Position numbers and translations under genes: made by a program. From contig NZ_MBTF01000036.1 in the NCBI RefSeq assembly GCF_002013915.1, positions 248,001-312,000 on the forward strand: DNA of 64,000 nucleotides. The letters are read 5' to 3'. A model generated the notes under the pieces. It searched no databases, had not been told where the DNA came from, and worked only from the letters and a program-made list of their open reading frames with translations. This document shows, in pieces, positions 35,520 to 43,673 of the stretch. Source of the DNA: Mucilaginibacter pedocola (GTDB taxonomy: Bacteria; Bacteroidota; Bacteroidia; Sphingobacteriales; Sphingobacteriaceae). Each line of letters begins with the position of its first letter. Position 1 is the first letter of the stretch.

Positions 35520-36683
35520 CTATTTTTCTAATAAAAGGGTTTTTGATACTTCAGTATAATACAGTATTTTTTCATTTGGCAATAGATGTTTTTCTTTAGA
35601 ATTATAAGGATTTCCTGGACTTATTACATAATCTATTATAGGGCCAGCCAATCCTTCTGATGACATTTTTTGAACTTTGAGATTTATGTTTTCTCCTTTT
35701 AATTGATTATGAATGGTAAAATTTAGAGAGGAAGTAAATCTAGAGACTTCGCAATATGACCAATTCTCTAATTTGTCGATGTCCGTCTCAGCTGCATATA
35801 CCTCATAAGTTAGCTCAATGCCTAACTCGGAATCTTGATTGATTAAATAATTAAAATTTATAGGATTTAACCCATCCACCAATTGATAGTTATCTGTAGC
35901 AGTTATCTTAGTTTCAAGTGTGTGTTGAAAATCGGATGGATCAATTTTTTTCAAAGATATGACTTTGCCAAAACTTCCATTTACGACCTTATCCGGCAAG
36001 ATTGTTATAGCTCGATTAGGGGATTCGAAATCCCTGTCCTTGCACATGTTCGTCATAACCTGTATACGTTTTACAATAATGTGAAAGATGCGTGTTTCTT
36101 CAAAATAATCAATAATGTGGACATCGTAATGTACCGCTTTATTGTAAGCTAATAATATCGAAATTTTCCCCTTCAAAAAATCAAATACGTGGAAATTATT
36201 TTTAACGTGTTGGCTATTCATTATTGCTTTAATTCTACTGTCAAATTCGTGATCCTCGGGATTTTTGGTGGAAAGTTTAATCGAGATAATTGAGATTGCT
36301 AATGTCAGAAACATAAACATCATTAAATCTTCAAAAGCAGAAGCAGAAAAAGAAACCCCAAAACCTTCTCCAAAGTAATTTGATAACGCGGAAAGCCAGT
36401 AGTCTTTATGACCTTTAAAAATCCAGAGATATAACGCGAGAACTAATAAATATACCACGAACAAAAATCTCATTTTAAACAGTAATCTCAGGAATTCTAT
36501 CCACCCATCTTTAGAAGGAATTCCTAGAAAATCCAATAATTTGTTGCGCTTTTTTGAACGTTGGCTTTGGTCTTTTTCTGTTTGACCTTCGGTTTCTTTT
36601 GATGAGCTCATCTTTATATTACTATTTGAATAATTACGTACATTCCTCCCATTTTGCCCCGTCGAGACATGTTGTATTCGCAT
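35520..36683 (-). CDS. Hypothetical two-helix membrane protein
   Basis: A 387-residue protein. The N-terminus is hydrophilic (a later start at 36611, M-S-S-S-K-E, is possible). Two transmembrane helices follow: F-L-F-V-V-Y-L-L-V-L-A-L-Y-L-W-I near residue 75, and M-M-F-M-F-L-T-L-A-I-S-I-I near 115. The remaining ~250 residues are a soluble mixed domain. No motif was recognised. It stands alone between two terminators and is probably transcribed from the region 36684-36950, where I see no gene. Confidence 0.6.
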   Translation of the reverse strand: MRIQHVSTGQNGRNVRNYSNSNIKMSSSKETEGQTEKDQSQRSKKRNKLLDFLGIPSKDGWIEFLRLLFKMRFLFVVYLLVLALYLWIFKGHKDYWLSALSNYFGEGFGVSFSASAFEDLMMFMFLTLAISIISIKLSTKNPEDHEFDSRIKAIMNSQHVKNNFHVFDFLKGKISILLAYNKAVHYDVHIIDYFEETRIFHIIVKRIQVMTNMCKDRDFESPNRAITILPDKVVNGSFGKVISLKKIDPSDFQHTLETKITATDNYQLVDGLNPINFNYLINQDSELGIELTYEVYAAETDIDKLENWSYCEVSRFTSSLNFTIHNQLKGENINLKVQKMSSEGLAGPIIDYVISPGNPYNSKEKHLLPNEKILYYTEVSKTLLLEK

Positions 36684-36957
36684 AACAAGATGCTATTTCC
36701 AGATTAGAAATTAATTTACTTAAAACCCGAGAAAGTGATTTGAAATATTAAATCGGGAAGTTTTAAAAAAGATGCACAATCAGAATAGGTGCCTTTAAAA
36801 CAAGAATGTATATTGCTCATGGTGTTTAGGTTATGCTCTAAAGATAAAGAATTAATAATACGAAAACAAGCCCGCTAATAATATTTTACTGTTCTAAATA
36901 ATATTCGCTATTGTCTTGCCGTCAATCAGCGCTATTCGCACTAACTATTCATCAAAC

Positions 36958-36990
36958 AAAGCCCCCTAACACTCGCTGCTTGGGGGCTTT
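36958..36990 (-). terminator. Terminator of the RiPP-like operon
   Basis: AAAGCCCCC (36958-36966) pairs with GGGGGCTTT (36982-36990). On the minus strand it is followed by TTTGTTTG and lies 85 bases beyond the last gene of the leftward operon. The same hairpin could act rightward. Confidence 0.75.
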
Positions 36991-37074
36991 AACCTAAACC
37001 TTATCACAATAGTGGCGGACGCCACCAGTAATAGAAGCTGTAAGTTAAGTATTAAATTTTATTGGAAACCTAGT

Positions 37075-37569
37075 TCAATCATTTTTAATATGCCGCGCAA
37101 ACCAATGTAAGTTTCTCTCAATAACGACACGGTTGTCGTAAACATCCCTGCCCTCGACTTTTAAGTGCAGTAATGATAATTGTTTACGGTAAAATATCAT
37201 TTGTTCATCCGTGTAGCTTTCATCAAATTCTTTTGAAAATACATCCAAATATCTACCAGGTATTAAGACTTTATGGGTAGTGGGAGTAATTGGAATACCA
37301 TCGTATGACTTTGGGTTTATTTCCAAACTATCCTGTATGTTGTAATATGCTTGACCGTTTTTGTAGAATGTTAACTTTTGAATTATCAAGGGACCAACAC
37401 CATTATTTTGAACGCGCACAAATAATATTCTACCCCGATCCGTGCAATCAATTTGAGGCAAAGGCTTGACGGACTTTACGTTATGAACACGTTGTTGATA
37501 TGCTTGATAAAACGTTGCCAATAATGCACTAACGGAAATTACGATAGAGGAAGAATCTAAAATGTCCAA
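37075..37569 (-). CDS. Membrane-anchored beta-domain protein of RiPP-like operon
   Basis: A 164-residue protein with an N-terminal transmembrane segment (S-S-I-V-I-S-V-S-A-L-L-A-T-F-Y, ~7-21) followed by a beta-sandwich-like domain with R-V-Q-N-N-G-V-G-P-L-I-I. It begins 27 bases after the radical-SAM gene on the same strand and precedes the operon terminator, so it belongs to the cluster. It might export, bind or confer immunity to the modified peptide, but no such motif is visible. The layout resembles the 149-residue protein at 29844-30293. Confidence 0.65.
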   Translation of the reverse strand: MDILDSSSIVISVSALLATFYQAYQQRVHNVKSVKPLPQIDCTDRGRILFVRVQNNGVGPLIIQKLTFYKNGQAYYNIQDSLEINPKSYDGIPITPTTHKVLIPGRYLDVFSKEFDESYTDEQMIFYRKQLSLLHLKVEGRDVYDNRVVIERNLHWFARHIKND

Positions 37570-37596
37570 GAAACACCATCCTGAAAAGTTTGTATT

Positions 37597-38940
37597 TTAC
37601 GATGGTAATATTGCACATTTTTGCAATAGGTGCAATCGCTCCTTAGCTTGCAGTTCGTAATACTTTGGTATGAAGCGGTGGTATAGCGAGCACTGAGGGT
37701 CTTTATCTTTAATACGATAAACAGGGCAGCCGCTGGTACAAACTGCACGATAACGGCACTGTTTACAGTCTTCCGATTTTTTATCCTCCAAGTGTTCTCC
37801 TGATTCAATCATTTCTACAAGGTCTAAGCCCTCACTGAAGATTGATATTTCTGTCTTAGCCTCTTTGCCAAATTGAACATGGCAGTACTTAAACGAGCCG
37901 TCAACATAGATCGCACCGCCCGAGAAACCCGAAGCACAGGTTTGAAAGCCCAGGTCATTTGGCTTTAAATCACAGAATTGGTAGCGCTTAGAAAACTGCC
38001 ACCCCTCGTTAATTGCTTCCTGCATAATAGCATAAGAAGCTAACAGGTTATCTTCTAACAATTCGCCATGTATCGCTTCGCCTTTTACGATTGAGTAGCG
38101 AAATGGTATATTCAATTCGATTAAGTACCTTGTGAGTTCAGGCAACCCAACCAGGTTAAAATTATTGACGACAGTATTCACGCTTACCGCTATGCCTTCT
38201 GCAATTAGCGTACGTAAATTACCATCGACTATCTCAAACGTACCCGATCCCGACCTGAACTGTCGGGTAGCGTCGTGGACCTCTGCTACGCCGTCCAAGG
38301 ATACGCCAAAGCTAATTTTGTATTGTTTGGCAAACGATATGATCTCTGCGTTTAGGAGAGTTAGATTAGTGATAAATGCGATCTCAAGTTTACAACCAAC
38401 TTGTGCTAAAGCTTCAACAGCCTCAGGAGTAAATAATTTCCACGAGTTGAATTGGCTTAACGGTTCACCACCGGCCAGGCGTAATTTGATATTCTTGATA
38501 TTGTGCTTCGTTGCAGCTTCAACCAATTTGTAGATCAATTGGTTTCTTACAATTGCCATCATTCCTTTGCCAGTGTTTAGCGTGGAAATATAGCAGTAAT
38601 TGCAGCCCAGGTTGCAGGCGTTTGTTGTATGTATCCAGAAATTTAACGTTTGAGGCTTTTCAGGTCGTTGAGGTACGCTAAAGCCGTTGTCGAATCTGAC
38701 AAGTTCAGTTTTGCTAAGTAAGGTAAAGAAACGTTCAAGTACCGCCTCTTGTATCTCCAATCGACCGGAAATTTCATTAATGGTATCCGTTCCGTTAATG
38801 GCATCTAGAATGGTGTATTGGGCTTTGTTCAGTACCCGAAAAGAATTCGGATACGAACAATTTACAGCATAGGCATGATCTGCACCTATTAGCTTACAAA
38901 GCAGTCCTGGTGCCTTTTGTGGAATTAAGCCCGGTTTCAT
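37597..38940 (-). CDS. PqqD-like + radical SAM/SPASM peptide maturase
   Basis: A 447-residue enzyme. Residues ~20-90 form a PqqD-like peptide-recognition domain (F-R-V-L-N-K-A-Q-Y-T-I-L-D-A-I-N-G-T then L-F-F-T-L-L-type helices). The radical SAM cluster motif is C-N-L-G-C-N-Y-C at 109-116, followed by R-L-A-G-G-E-P. The SPASM region near the C-terminus has C-K-Q-C-R-Y-R-A-V-C-T-S-G-C-P and a later Cys, which bind auxiliary Fe-S clusters. Such enzymes install thioether, C-C or epimer modifications on ribosomal peptides. The 39-codon gene just upstream is the obvious substrate, 12 bases away. Confidence 0.9.
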   Translation of the reverse strand: MKPGLIPQKAPGLLCKLIGADHAYAVNCSYPNSFRVLNKAQYTILDAINGTDTINEISGRLEIQEAVLERFFTLLSKTELVRFDNGFSVPQRPEKPQTLNFWIHTTNACNLGCNYCYISTLNTGKGMMAIVRNQLIYKLVEAATKHNIKNIKLRLAGGEPLSQFNSWKLFTPEAVEALAQVGCKLEIAFITNLTLLNAEIISFAKQYKISFGVSLDGVAEVHDATRQFRSGSGTFEIVDGNLRTLIAEGIAVSVNTVVNNFNLVGLPELTRYLIELNIPFRYSIVKGEAIHGELLEDNLLASYAIMQEAINEGWQFSKRYQFCDLKPNDLGFQTCASGFSGGAIYVDGSFKYCHVQFGKEAKTEISIFSEGLDLVEMIESGEHLEDKKSEDCKQCRYRAVCTSGCPVYRIKDKDPQCSLYHRFIPKYYELQAKERLHLLQKCAILPS

Positions 38941-38952
38941 TGCTCATCAAGT

Positions 38953-39072
38953 TTAGCTTGAACAATCGCAATCTGTTTTTGCAGATTGGTTTACAGTGTA
39001 ACCATCTTCAAGAGCTGATGCCAATGTCGCAACATCATCAAACAGGATGTCGTTTTCAGTAGTGTTTGCCAT
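38953..39072 (-). CDS. Candidate RiPP precursor peptide, 39 aa
   Basis: A 39-codon ORF with ATG at 39072 and TAA at 38953. The first ~28 residues form an acidic leader (M-A-N-T-T-E-N-D-I-L-F-D-D-V-A-T) rich in Asp/Glu, Leu and Ala. The C-terminal core has Y-T-V-N-Q-S-A-K and ends T-D-C-D-C-S-S. It has no signal peptide. It lies 12 bases upstream of the PqqD/radical-SAM gene on the same strand and directly downstream of a strong TATATTTG promoter. Size, position and the two terminal cysteines fit a precursor whose core is cross-linked by the maturase. I know of no described family with this C-D-C-S-S ending. Confidence 0.8.
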   Translation of the reverse strand: MANTTENDILFDDVATLASALEDGYTVNQSAKTDCDCSS

Positions 39073-39097
39073 AGTGTAAGTATTAATTGTTAATACT

Positions 39098-39139
39098 CAA
39101 ATATACGAAACAATACCAAAACGAGTACTATGGTACTCG
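39098..39139 (-). promoter_or_regulatory. Promoter and palindromic operator of RiPP-like operon
   Basis: TATATTTG on the minus strand (39098-39105) is a perfect Bacteroidota -7 box, about 26 bases upstream of the precursor ATG. A perfect palindrome CGAGTAC-TATG-GTACTCG (39122-39139) lies about where the -33 contact would be. It is between the precursor and the divergent XRE gene, so it is a probable binding site of that regulator. Confidence 0.7.
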
Positions 39140-39171
39140 CAATTATTTTCTCTATCACATCATTTTTGAGA

Positions 39172-39387
39172 ATGATAGATGATGCTCATAGGAAACTGCT
39201 TCATTTCGGGCAAAAATTGCGCGAGCAAAGGAAAAGCAAAGGTCTTACAATCGAGCAATTAGCCAACATCGCAGATTTGGAAAGGATAGCAGTGAGCAGA
39301 ATCGAGTTAGGGAAAACCAACCCTAAGCTCATGACAATCCTCGCGCTTGCTGAAGCATTGGAAATTAGCCCCAAGGAATTTTTCTAA
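39172..39387 (+). CDS. XRE-family transcriptional regulator
   Basis: A 71-residue HTH protein when started at the ATG at 39172; the frame extends up to 39130 but that start falls inside the operator palindrome. The HTH is K-L-R-E-Q-R-K-S-K-G-L-T-I-E-Q-L-A followed by R-I-A-V-S-R-I-E-L-G-K-T-N-P. It is divergent from the precursor-maturase operon and probably represses it through the palindrome at 39122-39139. Confidence 0.85.
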   Translation: MIDDAHRKLLHFGQKLREQRKSKGLTIEQLANIADLERIAVSRIELGKTNPKLMTILALAEALEISPKEFF

Positions 39388-39641
39388 GGTATCTTCTCAT
39401 CGCTTGATGCAAATGTAGTCTTGGTTAGACACGAGCACGCTATGCTCATATAATGTTACATACAAACTCCACAACGAAGATTAGATATGTTGTTTTATAG
39501 TTTCCGGACTTACTTAACTTAGCTTTAATGTTCGATTATAGGCAGCCTTAAGTGGCCTGAGCTAGTATATAAAAATTACTATTGAGAATGTCCTAGGTTC
39601 AAGTCATGCACAGCGAGCCTTGCATACTCTCCAGATTGAAT

Positions 39642-39959
39642 CTAGTTCCCAATGTTCTTGTCATCAAGCTTTCCTAATAAAGCAGCAAGATAAAGGTCAC
39701 CAACCGTAAACGGTCTGATTATACGTTCTTCTACCCCCCAATAAAATTCTGGATGAAAATATAGCTTGGCTGTGAAACAAGAAATATCAACGTTAAACAC
39801 TTCAGAAAATTTCTCAATTAGCTCTACAGCTTCCATACCTGTGACGCCTAAGTCTTCTTCTATCGATGTTACAAGGTTAATTTCAAAATCATCTTTCAAC
39901 CCTGCTTCATATCTAATAAATTCAATAAATATCTCAAACCCTTTATCGTTCTCTTTCAT
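39642..39959 (-). CDS. DUF1493-like (acyl-carrier-like) protein, putative immunity
   Basis: A 105-residue acidic protein with the DUF1493 pattern: I-E-E-D-L-G-V-T-G-M-E-A-V-E-L-I-E-K-F-S-E-V-F-N-V-D-I, where the Ser of true acyl carrier proteins is not conserved, and F-T-V-G-D-L near the end. It follows the RHS toxin-like gene by six bases on the same strand. Small acidic proteins after an RHS tip are usually immunity proteins, so that role is likely, though unproven. Confidence 0.65.
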   Translation of the reverse strand: MKENDKGFEIFIEFIRYEAGLKDDFEINLVTSIEEDLGVTGMEAVELIEKFSEVFNVDISCFTAKLYFHPEFYWGVEERIIRPFTVGDLYLAALLGKLDDKNIGN

Positions 39960-39965
39960 AATTAA

Positions 39966-42900
39966 TTATCGTTCGTTATAAAATGGATATGCAGCTCCAG
40001 AATGCATTTGATGATTAACCACTTTAAATTGTATTTTTATTGGCAAAGTTTTAAAATATTCGAATGATTCCAACGTTGTAGCTCCCATATCGTATAGCGT
40101 CAAAGCGGTTCCGACATGAAAAGCGATTCGTGTGCCCCAACGTCCAATATACCTACCCCAAGTTGCCGCGTATCGAGGAGCCCCGTTTACTGTGTGTGTG
40201 TAGAGTCTTTTTTCTCCTTTATACAGTATTTTTTTGGGATATGCTCTTGACATAAGCTCCGAAAAAAAAGCTGATGCCTCCGAAGAGTTTTTCGCAACGA
40301 ATCTTTTAGGAGTGGGAGTTGCTAATGACATAAAACCAGGACCAATTACGTGTCGCCATGGGTTTGCGGTGTCAAACTCGCTGTAGTCGTCGCCCGAATT
40401 GCCCGTGCCATTAATTTGATTCCCGGTTGAAGATGATACGTTTGCTTTTTTTATTGTATCAGGAACAGCGCTTCTTTCAGATAAGCCAATTTCGGTAGTT
40501 GAAGTTGAACCAACACTTTCCATACCCGTCATTCGTTCCATGAAATCCCGGTGCTGTTCGCTTACAGCCTCTCTCGCATGAGCCCGATACACGTCCTGTT
40601 GTAACCTAGCGGCATCTTCCTCTACGCTCATCCCATCAGGGTCGATAAACCGTATGGGATTATTTTCACCGTAATTGTAAGGCGAAAACCGCCTGCTTTT
40701 TTCCGTTAATGGATCTACGGTCGTCCATCTCCCTATTACAGGGTCGTAGAACCTAGCACTATAATCATAAAGTTCCGTCTCCTCCTGCAATTCCTTGCCA
40801 TTGTAAAGGTAACGATTTGGAGGGCTTGGCACAACCGGTTGCAGCGAGGCTATGTTGGCACCCAAGGGGTAGTAGCTATTCTCCTGAAGGACAACCGCCG
40901 TTTGTTGGGTCGGGTCGTTTGTATCTGGCTTTACGGTAGCGCGGGTATTGCCCAGGTGGTCATTTAAATCATATTCATACAGGTAAGCGGTTCCGTTTTT
41001 CATCGCCCGGCCTTCTTCCGTTTGTAAAAACGTAAAGGCAGGTGTAGGGCTCGCGGTATTGGCATCATACTGGATACCATCTATATATTCCGTTGTAGTA
41101 GTATTTCCCCCGCTGCTGTATATCTTGCGTAATTTCCGGCCGGCAGCATCATAAATATAGACTATGGTACTGCCGTCAGATTTCGTTATAGTGGCCGGCA
41201 GGTTCAGCACATTGTAGGTTATCGAACTGATATTCTTGTTCAAATCCCTCCGCATATTGCCATTCAGGTCGTAAGAGTATTCGTCGGCCGTTTGGGTGCG
41301 GTCGTTAAACCCGGCGGTATTTCCTGTGTTATCATTTACCTGGCTGAGCTTTTTGAAGGTGTAGTAGACGTAGGTAAGCGAGTCGATCCGCGTTTTTACT
41401 CCGTTTTGTTTGTCATACCTGCCCAGGGAGGTGATATTGCCCCCTTTGTCGTACCGCAGGTATTCATTGTAAAAACCATCTTTAGCGGTACCCTCCGTAG
41501 ATACGCCTGCGGTAAGGCGGCTGAGGTAGTCGTACTGGTAACTGTAGCTTTGGGCAAGCGGCGTAACCCCGCCAACCTGCCCCATCTTCCATGTTACGCT
41601 GCTGATATTGCCGTTATATTGAGGCGTTCCCGTGCCCCCGGACTCGTAGTTGAGCTCCATCCCGAATTTGTCGTTAGTGCCGGAATTGATATTGGCTTCT
41701 GCGGCCAGTGAAGTATTGTTGATGCTGGTAAGCCAGCCACGTGGGTTGTAACGGTAATCTACGTGTTGCAGGAAGCTGGTGCCGCCATTGATAGAATGCA
41801 ATCTTTTCACCCTCACCTGTCCTACCTCGTTGTAGTCTGCTTGTGAAATGATGATTGTAGGCTGAGCCGCCTGGTCAGCATGCTTTACCTGCTGTGAGGT
41901 TCTACGCTTGCGGCCCATGTGGTCGTAAGTGTAAGAGTCGGTTACCGTAAGTGCTAATATTACCGTTGTGCCTGTACCACTAATATAATGCTTACGGGTC
42001 ACGTTTTTTGGCTGGTTGTCAAAGTTATATACCGTGGTTACATCGTCGAAGTTACGCTGGGTTAGGTTTGAAGAGCCTCCAAGGTAATGCTGCGTGAACG
42101 TGCGTACCACACGCCCCTCGTCGTCATAATAGGGAACCGTCCATAACGCTGCAGTGCTATTAAGCACCCATGTTTTAGTGGCTGCAAGCAACCCTGCGAT
42201 CATTTGGCGGTAGGCAGTGCTGGTACTCCGGTCATAGGTTGGAGGCAAACCCGGTATACCATCATAGGTGTCATAGTAACTGATATTATAATAGGAAAGG
42301 CTGTTCAACGGCTCACTCACATTACTGTAGCCTGTGGTAGTGGTGCTATCCCGGCTTTCCCATTTGGGGTTACTGCTGGTTTTGTATTGGGCCGCAAGCG
42401 CCATTAGCCATTGCCTGTCTGGGGCACTATAATTGGCATCAGCCCCGGCGTCGGTATGCTGCCATCTGCCACTGATCACCACGCGGCCCAGCGCATCATA
42501 TTTGCTGAAGCTCCATTCCTGGGGCGACTTATTCCGCTGCTGGGCATCTTGCGTAAGCACGAGCTGGTTGAGCGTGTTGTATACCATGAACTCCCATCCT
42601 TTCCCCGGTAGCTTCTTTTGGGTTAACCGGTTGCGCTCGTCATACCTGTATTGGTAACAGATGCCATCCAGGTAGCTTTGGGTAATCTCAACGGTATTGT
42701 CCGGCTCGGCAAGCGGCGGCAATACGAAGCACAGGTTGCCCCGGCCGTCGTAAACGTAATAGGTGGACAGCATCTCCGCCCTGAGCGTTTCATCTGACGC
42801 CCTCCGAAAATTATAAGCCCTTTTAAGCACTACCCGCCCTTGTCTGTCCTTATATTCTTCGGTAGTGTTCATACAGCCGTCCCCCGGTTGCCAGTTCTCA

Positions 42901-43655
42901 TTTTTGGCAATGGCTACGTACAACTGTCCGGGCTGGTAACATTTCGCCCAACTGCTGTCGCGCGCCAGCGTACGGCTTTGGTCGGGATTGACCGTTACAT
43001 AATAAAGCGCAACTCTTTTGCTTCCAGGGTTATCCGTAGTATCTGTAGTTTTAAAGACCAGATCGTCATTGGTTGCCCATTGCGAGCGTTGCGTATGGCT
43101 ACTGCTGCCGGAATTTCCCGCTCCGGTAAACTGCCAGGCGGCACCGGGTGCGCCTTGCTCTACTACCCGGTTTAGCGGCGAGGGTTCAAAACCTGTTACC
43201 GCGAAGGGGAAAGCAGTACGTACAACGCCGTTGGATTGCTGGGGCCCACTTCCGCCTACAGGGTTATAGAACGCCATTACCCCATCGCCGGGGCTAAGGG
43301 CCTCGGGCCTATAACTCCCGTATGCGGTACTTGGGCTTGCATAGGGCAGGTATTTGACCGCTTCCCTTCCAAAGGCATCATACGCTACCGGCTGCACAAT
43401 ATCTTTAGCTAACGGGGATGCTTGCCGCTGAACTACCTGCAAAGGCCTGCCAAGCCCATCGAAATATTGCACAGTGCTCATTACAGAGTCTTTGATATCC
43501 GTAAGCTCGCCAAGCCGGGCAGCCGTTGTGACCTTTACGCGGGGTACCCGCTTCAAGATATAGTTCTGGTCAGGGCTTTGTGCAAAGGACACGGAGGGAA
43601 AAAGCAGCCCTGTAAGAAGAACCGCTAAGTAGTAAATTTTATGGTGGTGCCTCAT
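39966..43655 (-). CDS. RHS/YD-repeat protein with variable C-terminal tip
   Basis: A 1229-residue secreted protein with a signal peptide (residues 1-25, cleaved after S-F-A-Q). It has many YD repeats across ~300-950 and the RHS core near residue 985-1007 (G-R-W-T-T-V-D-P-L, N-Y-G-E-N-N-P-I-R-F-I-D-P-D-G). After this sits a ~220-residue divergent tip ending in an aromatic/His-rich region (F-K-V-V-N-H-Q-M-H-S-G-A-A-Y-P-F-Y). RHS proteins encapsulate a C-terminal toxin that is released for contact-dependent competition. The tip matches no nuclease or protease motif I recognise. It is followed by a putative immunity gene and preceded 18 bases upstream by a second YD-repeat gene. Confidence 0.85.
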   Translation of the reverse strand: MRHHHKIYYLAVLLTGLLFPSVSFAQSPDQNYILKRVPRVKVTTAARLGELTDIKDSVMSTVQYFDGLGRPLQVVQRQASPLAKDIVQPVAYDAFGREAVKYLPYASPSTAYGSYRPEALSPGDGVMAFYNPVGGSGPQQSNGVVRTAFPFAVTGFEPSPLNRVVEQGAPGAAWQFTGAGNSGSSSHTQRSQWATNDDLVFKTTDTTDNPGSKRVALYYVTVNPDQSRTLARDSSWAKCYQPGQLYVAIAKNENWQPGDGCMNTTEEYKDRQGRVVLKRAYNFRRASDETLRAEMLSTYYVYDGRGNLCFVLPPLAEPDNTVEITQSYLDGICYQYRYDERNRLTQKKLPGKGWEFMVYNTLNQLVLTQDAQQRNKSPQEWSFSKYDALGRVVISGRWQHTDAGADANYSAPDRQWLMALAAQYKTSSNPKWESRDSTTTTGYSNVSEPLNSLSYYNISYYDTYDGIPGLPPTYDRSTSTAYRQMIAGLLAATKTWVLNSTAALWTVPYYDDEGRVVRTFTQHYLGGSSNLTQRNFDDVTTVYNFDNQPKNVTRKHYISGTGTTVILALTVTDSYTYDHMGRKRRTSQQVKHADQAAQPTIIISQADYNEVGQVRVKRLHSINGGTSFLQHVDYRYNPRGWLTSINNTSLAAEANINSGTNDKFGMELNYESGGTGTPQYNGNISSVTWKMGQVGGVTPLAQSYSYQYDYLSRLTAGVSTEGTAKDGFYNEYLRYDKGGNITSLGRYDKQNGVKTRIDSLTYVYYTFKKLSQVNDNTGNTAGFNDRTQTADEYSYDLNGNMRRDLNKNISSITYNVLNLPATITKSDGSTIVYIYDAAGRKLRKIYSSGGNTTTTEYIDGIQYDANTASPTPAFTFLQTEEGRAMKNGTAYLYEYDLNDHLGNTRATVKPDTNDPTQQTAVVLQENSYYPLGANIASLQPVVPSPPNRYLYNGKELQEETELYDYSARFYDPVIGRWTTVDPLTEKSRRFSPYNYGENNPIRFIDPDGMSVEEDAARLQQDVYRAHAREAVSEQHRDFMERMTGMESVGSTSTTEIGLSERSAVPDTIKKANVSSSTGNQINGTGNSGDDYSEFDTANPWRHVIGPGFMSLATPTPKRFVAKNSSEASAFFSELMSRAYPKKILYKGEKRLYTHTVNGAPRYAATWGRYIGRWGTRIAFHVGTALTLYDMGATTLESFEYFKTLPIKIQFKVVNHQMHSGAAYPFYNER

Positions 43656-43673
43656 TATTGTGAAAGTGAACGG

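Noticed and set aside
39130..39171. Longer start for the XRE regulator
   Set aside because: The ATG at 39130 lies within the operator palindrome and adds a hydrophobic stretch unlike XRE proteins; the ATG at 39172 fits better.
41292..41711. 139-codon plus-strand ORF in the RHS gene
   Set aside because: Opposite to YD repeats; such antisense ORFs are common there and show no motif.
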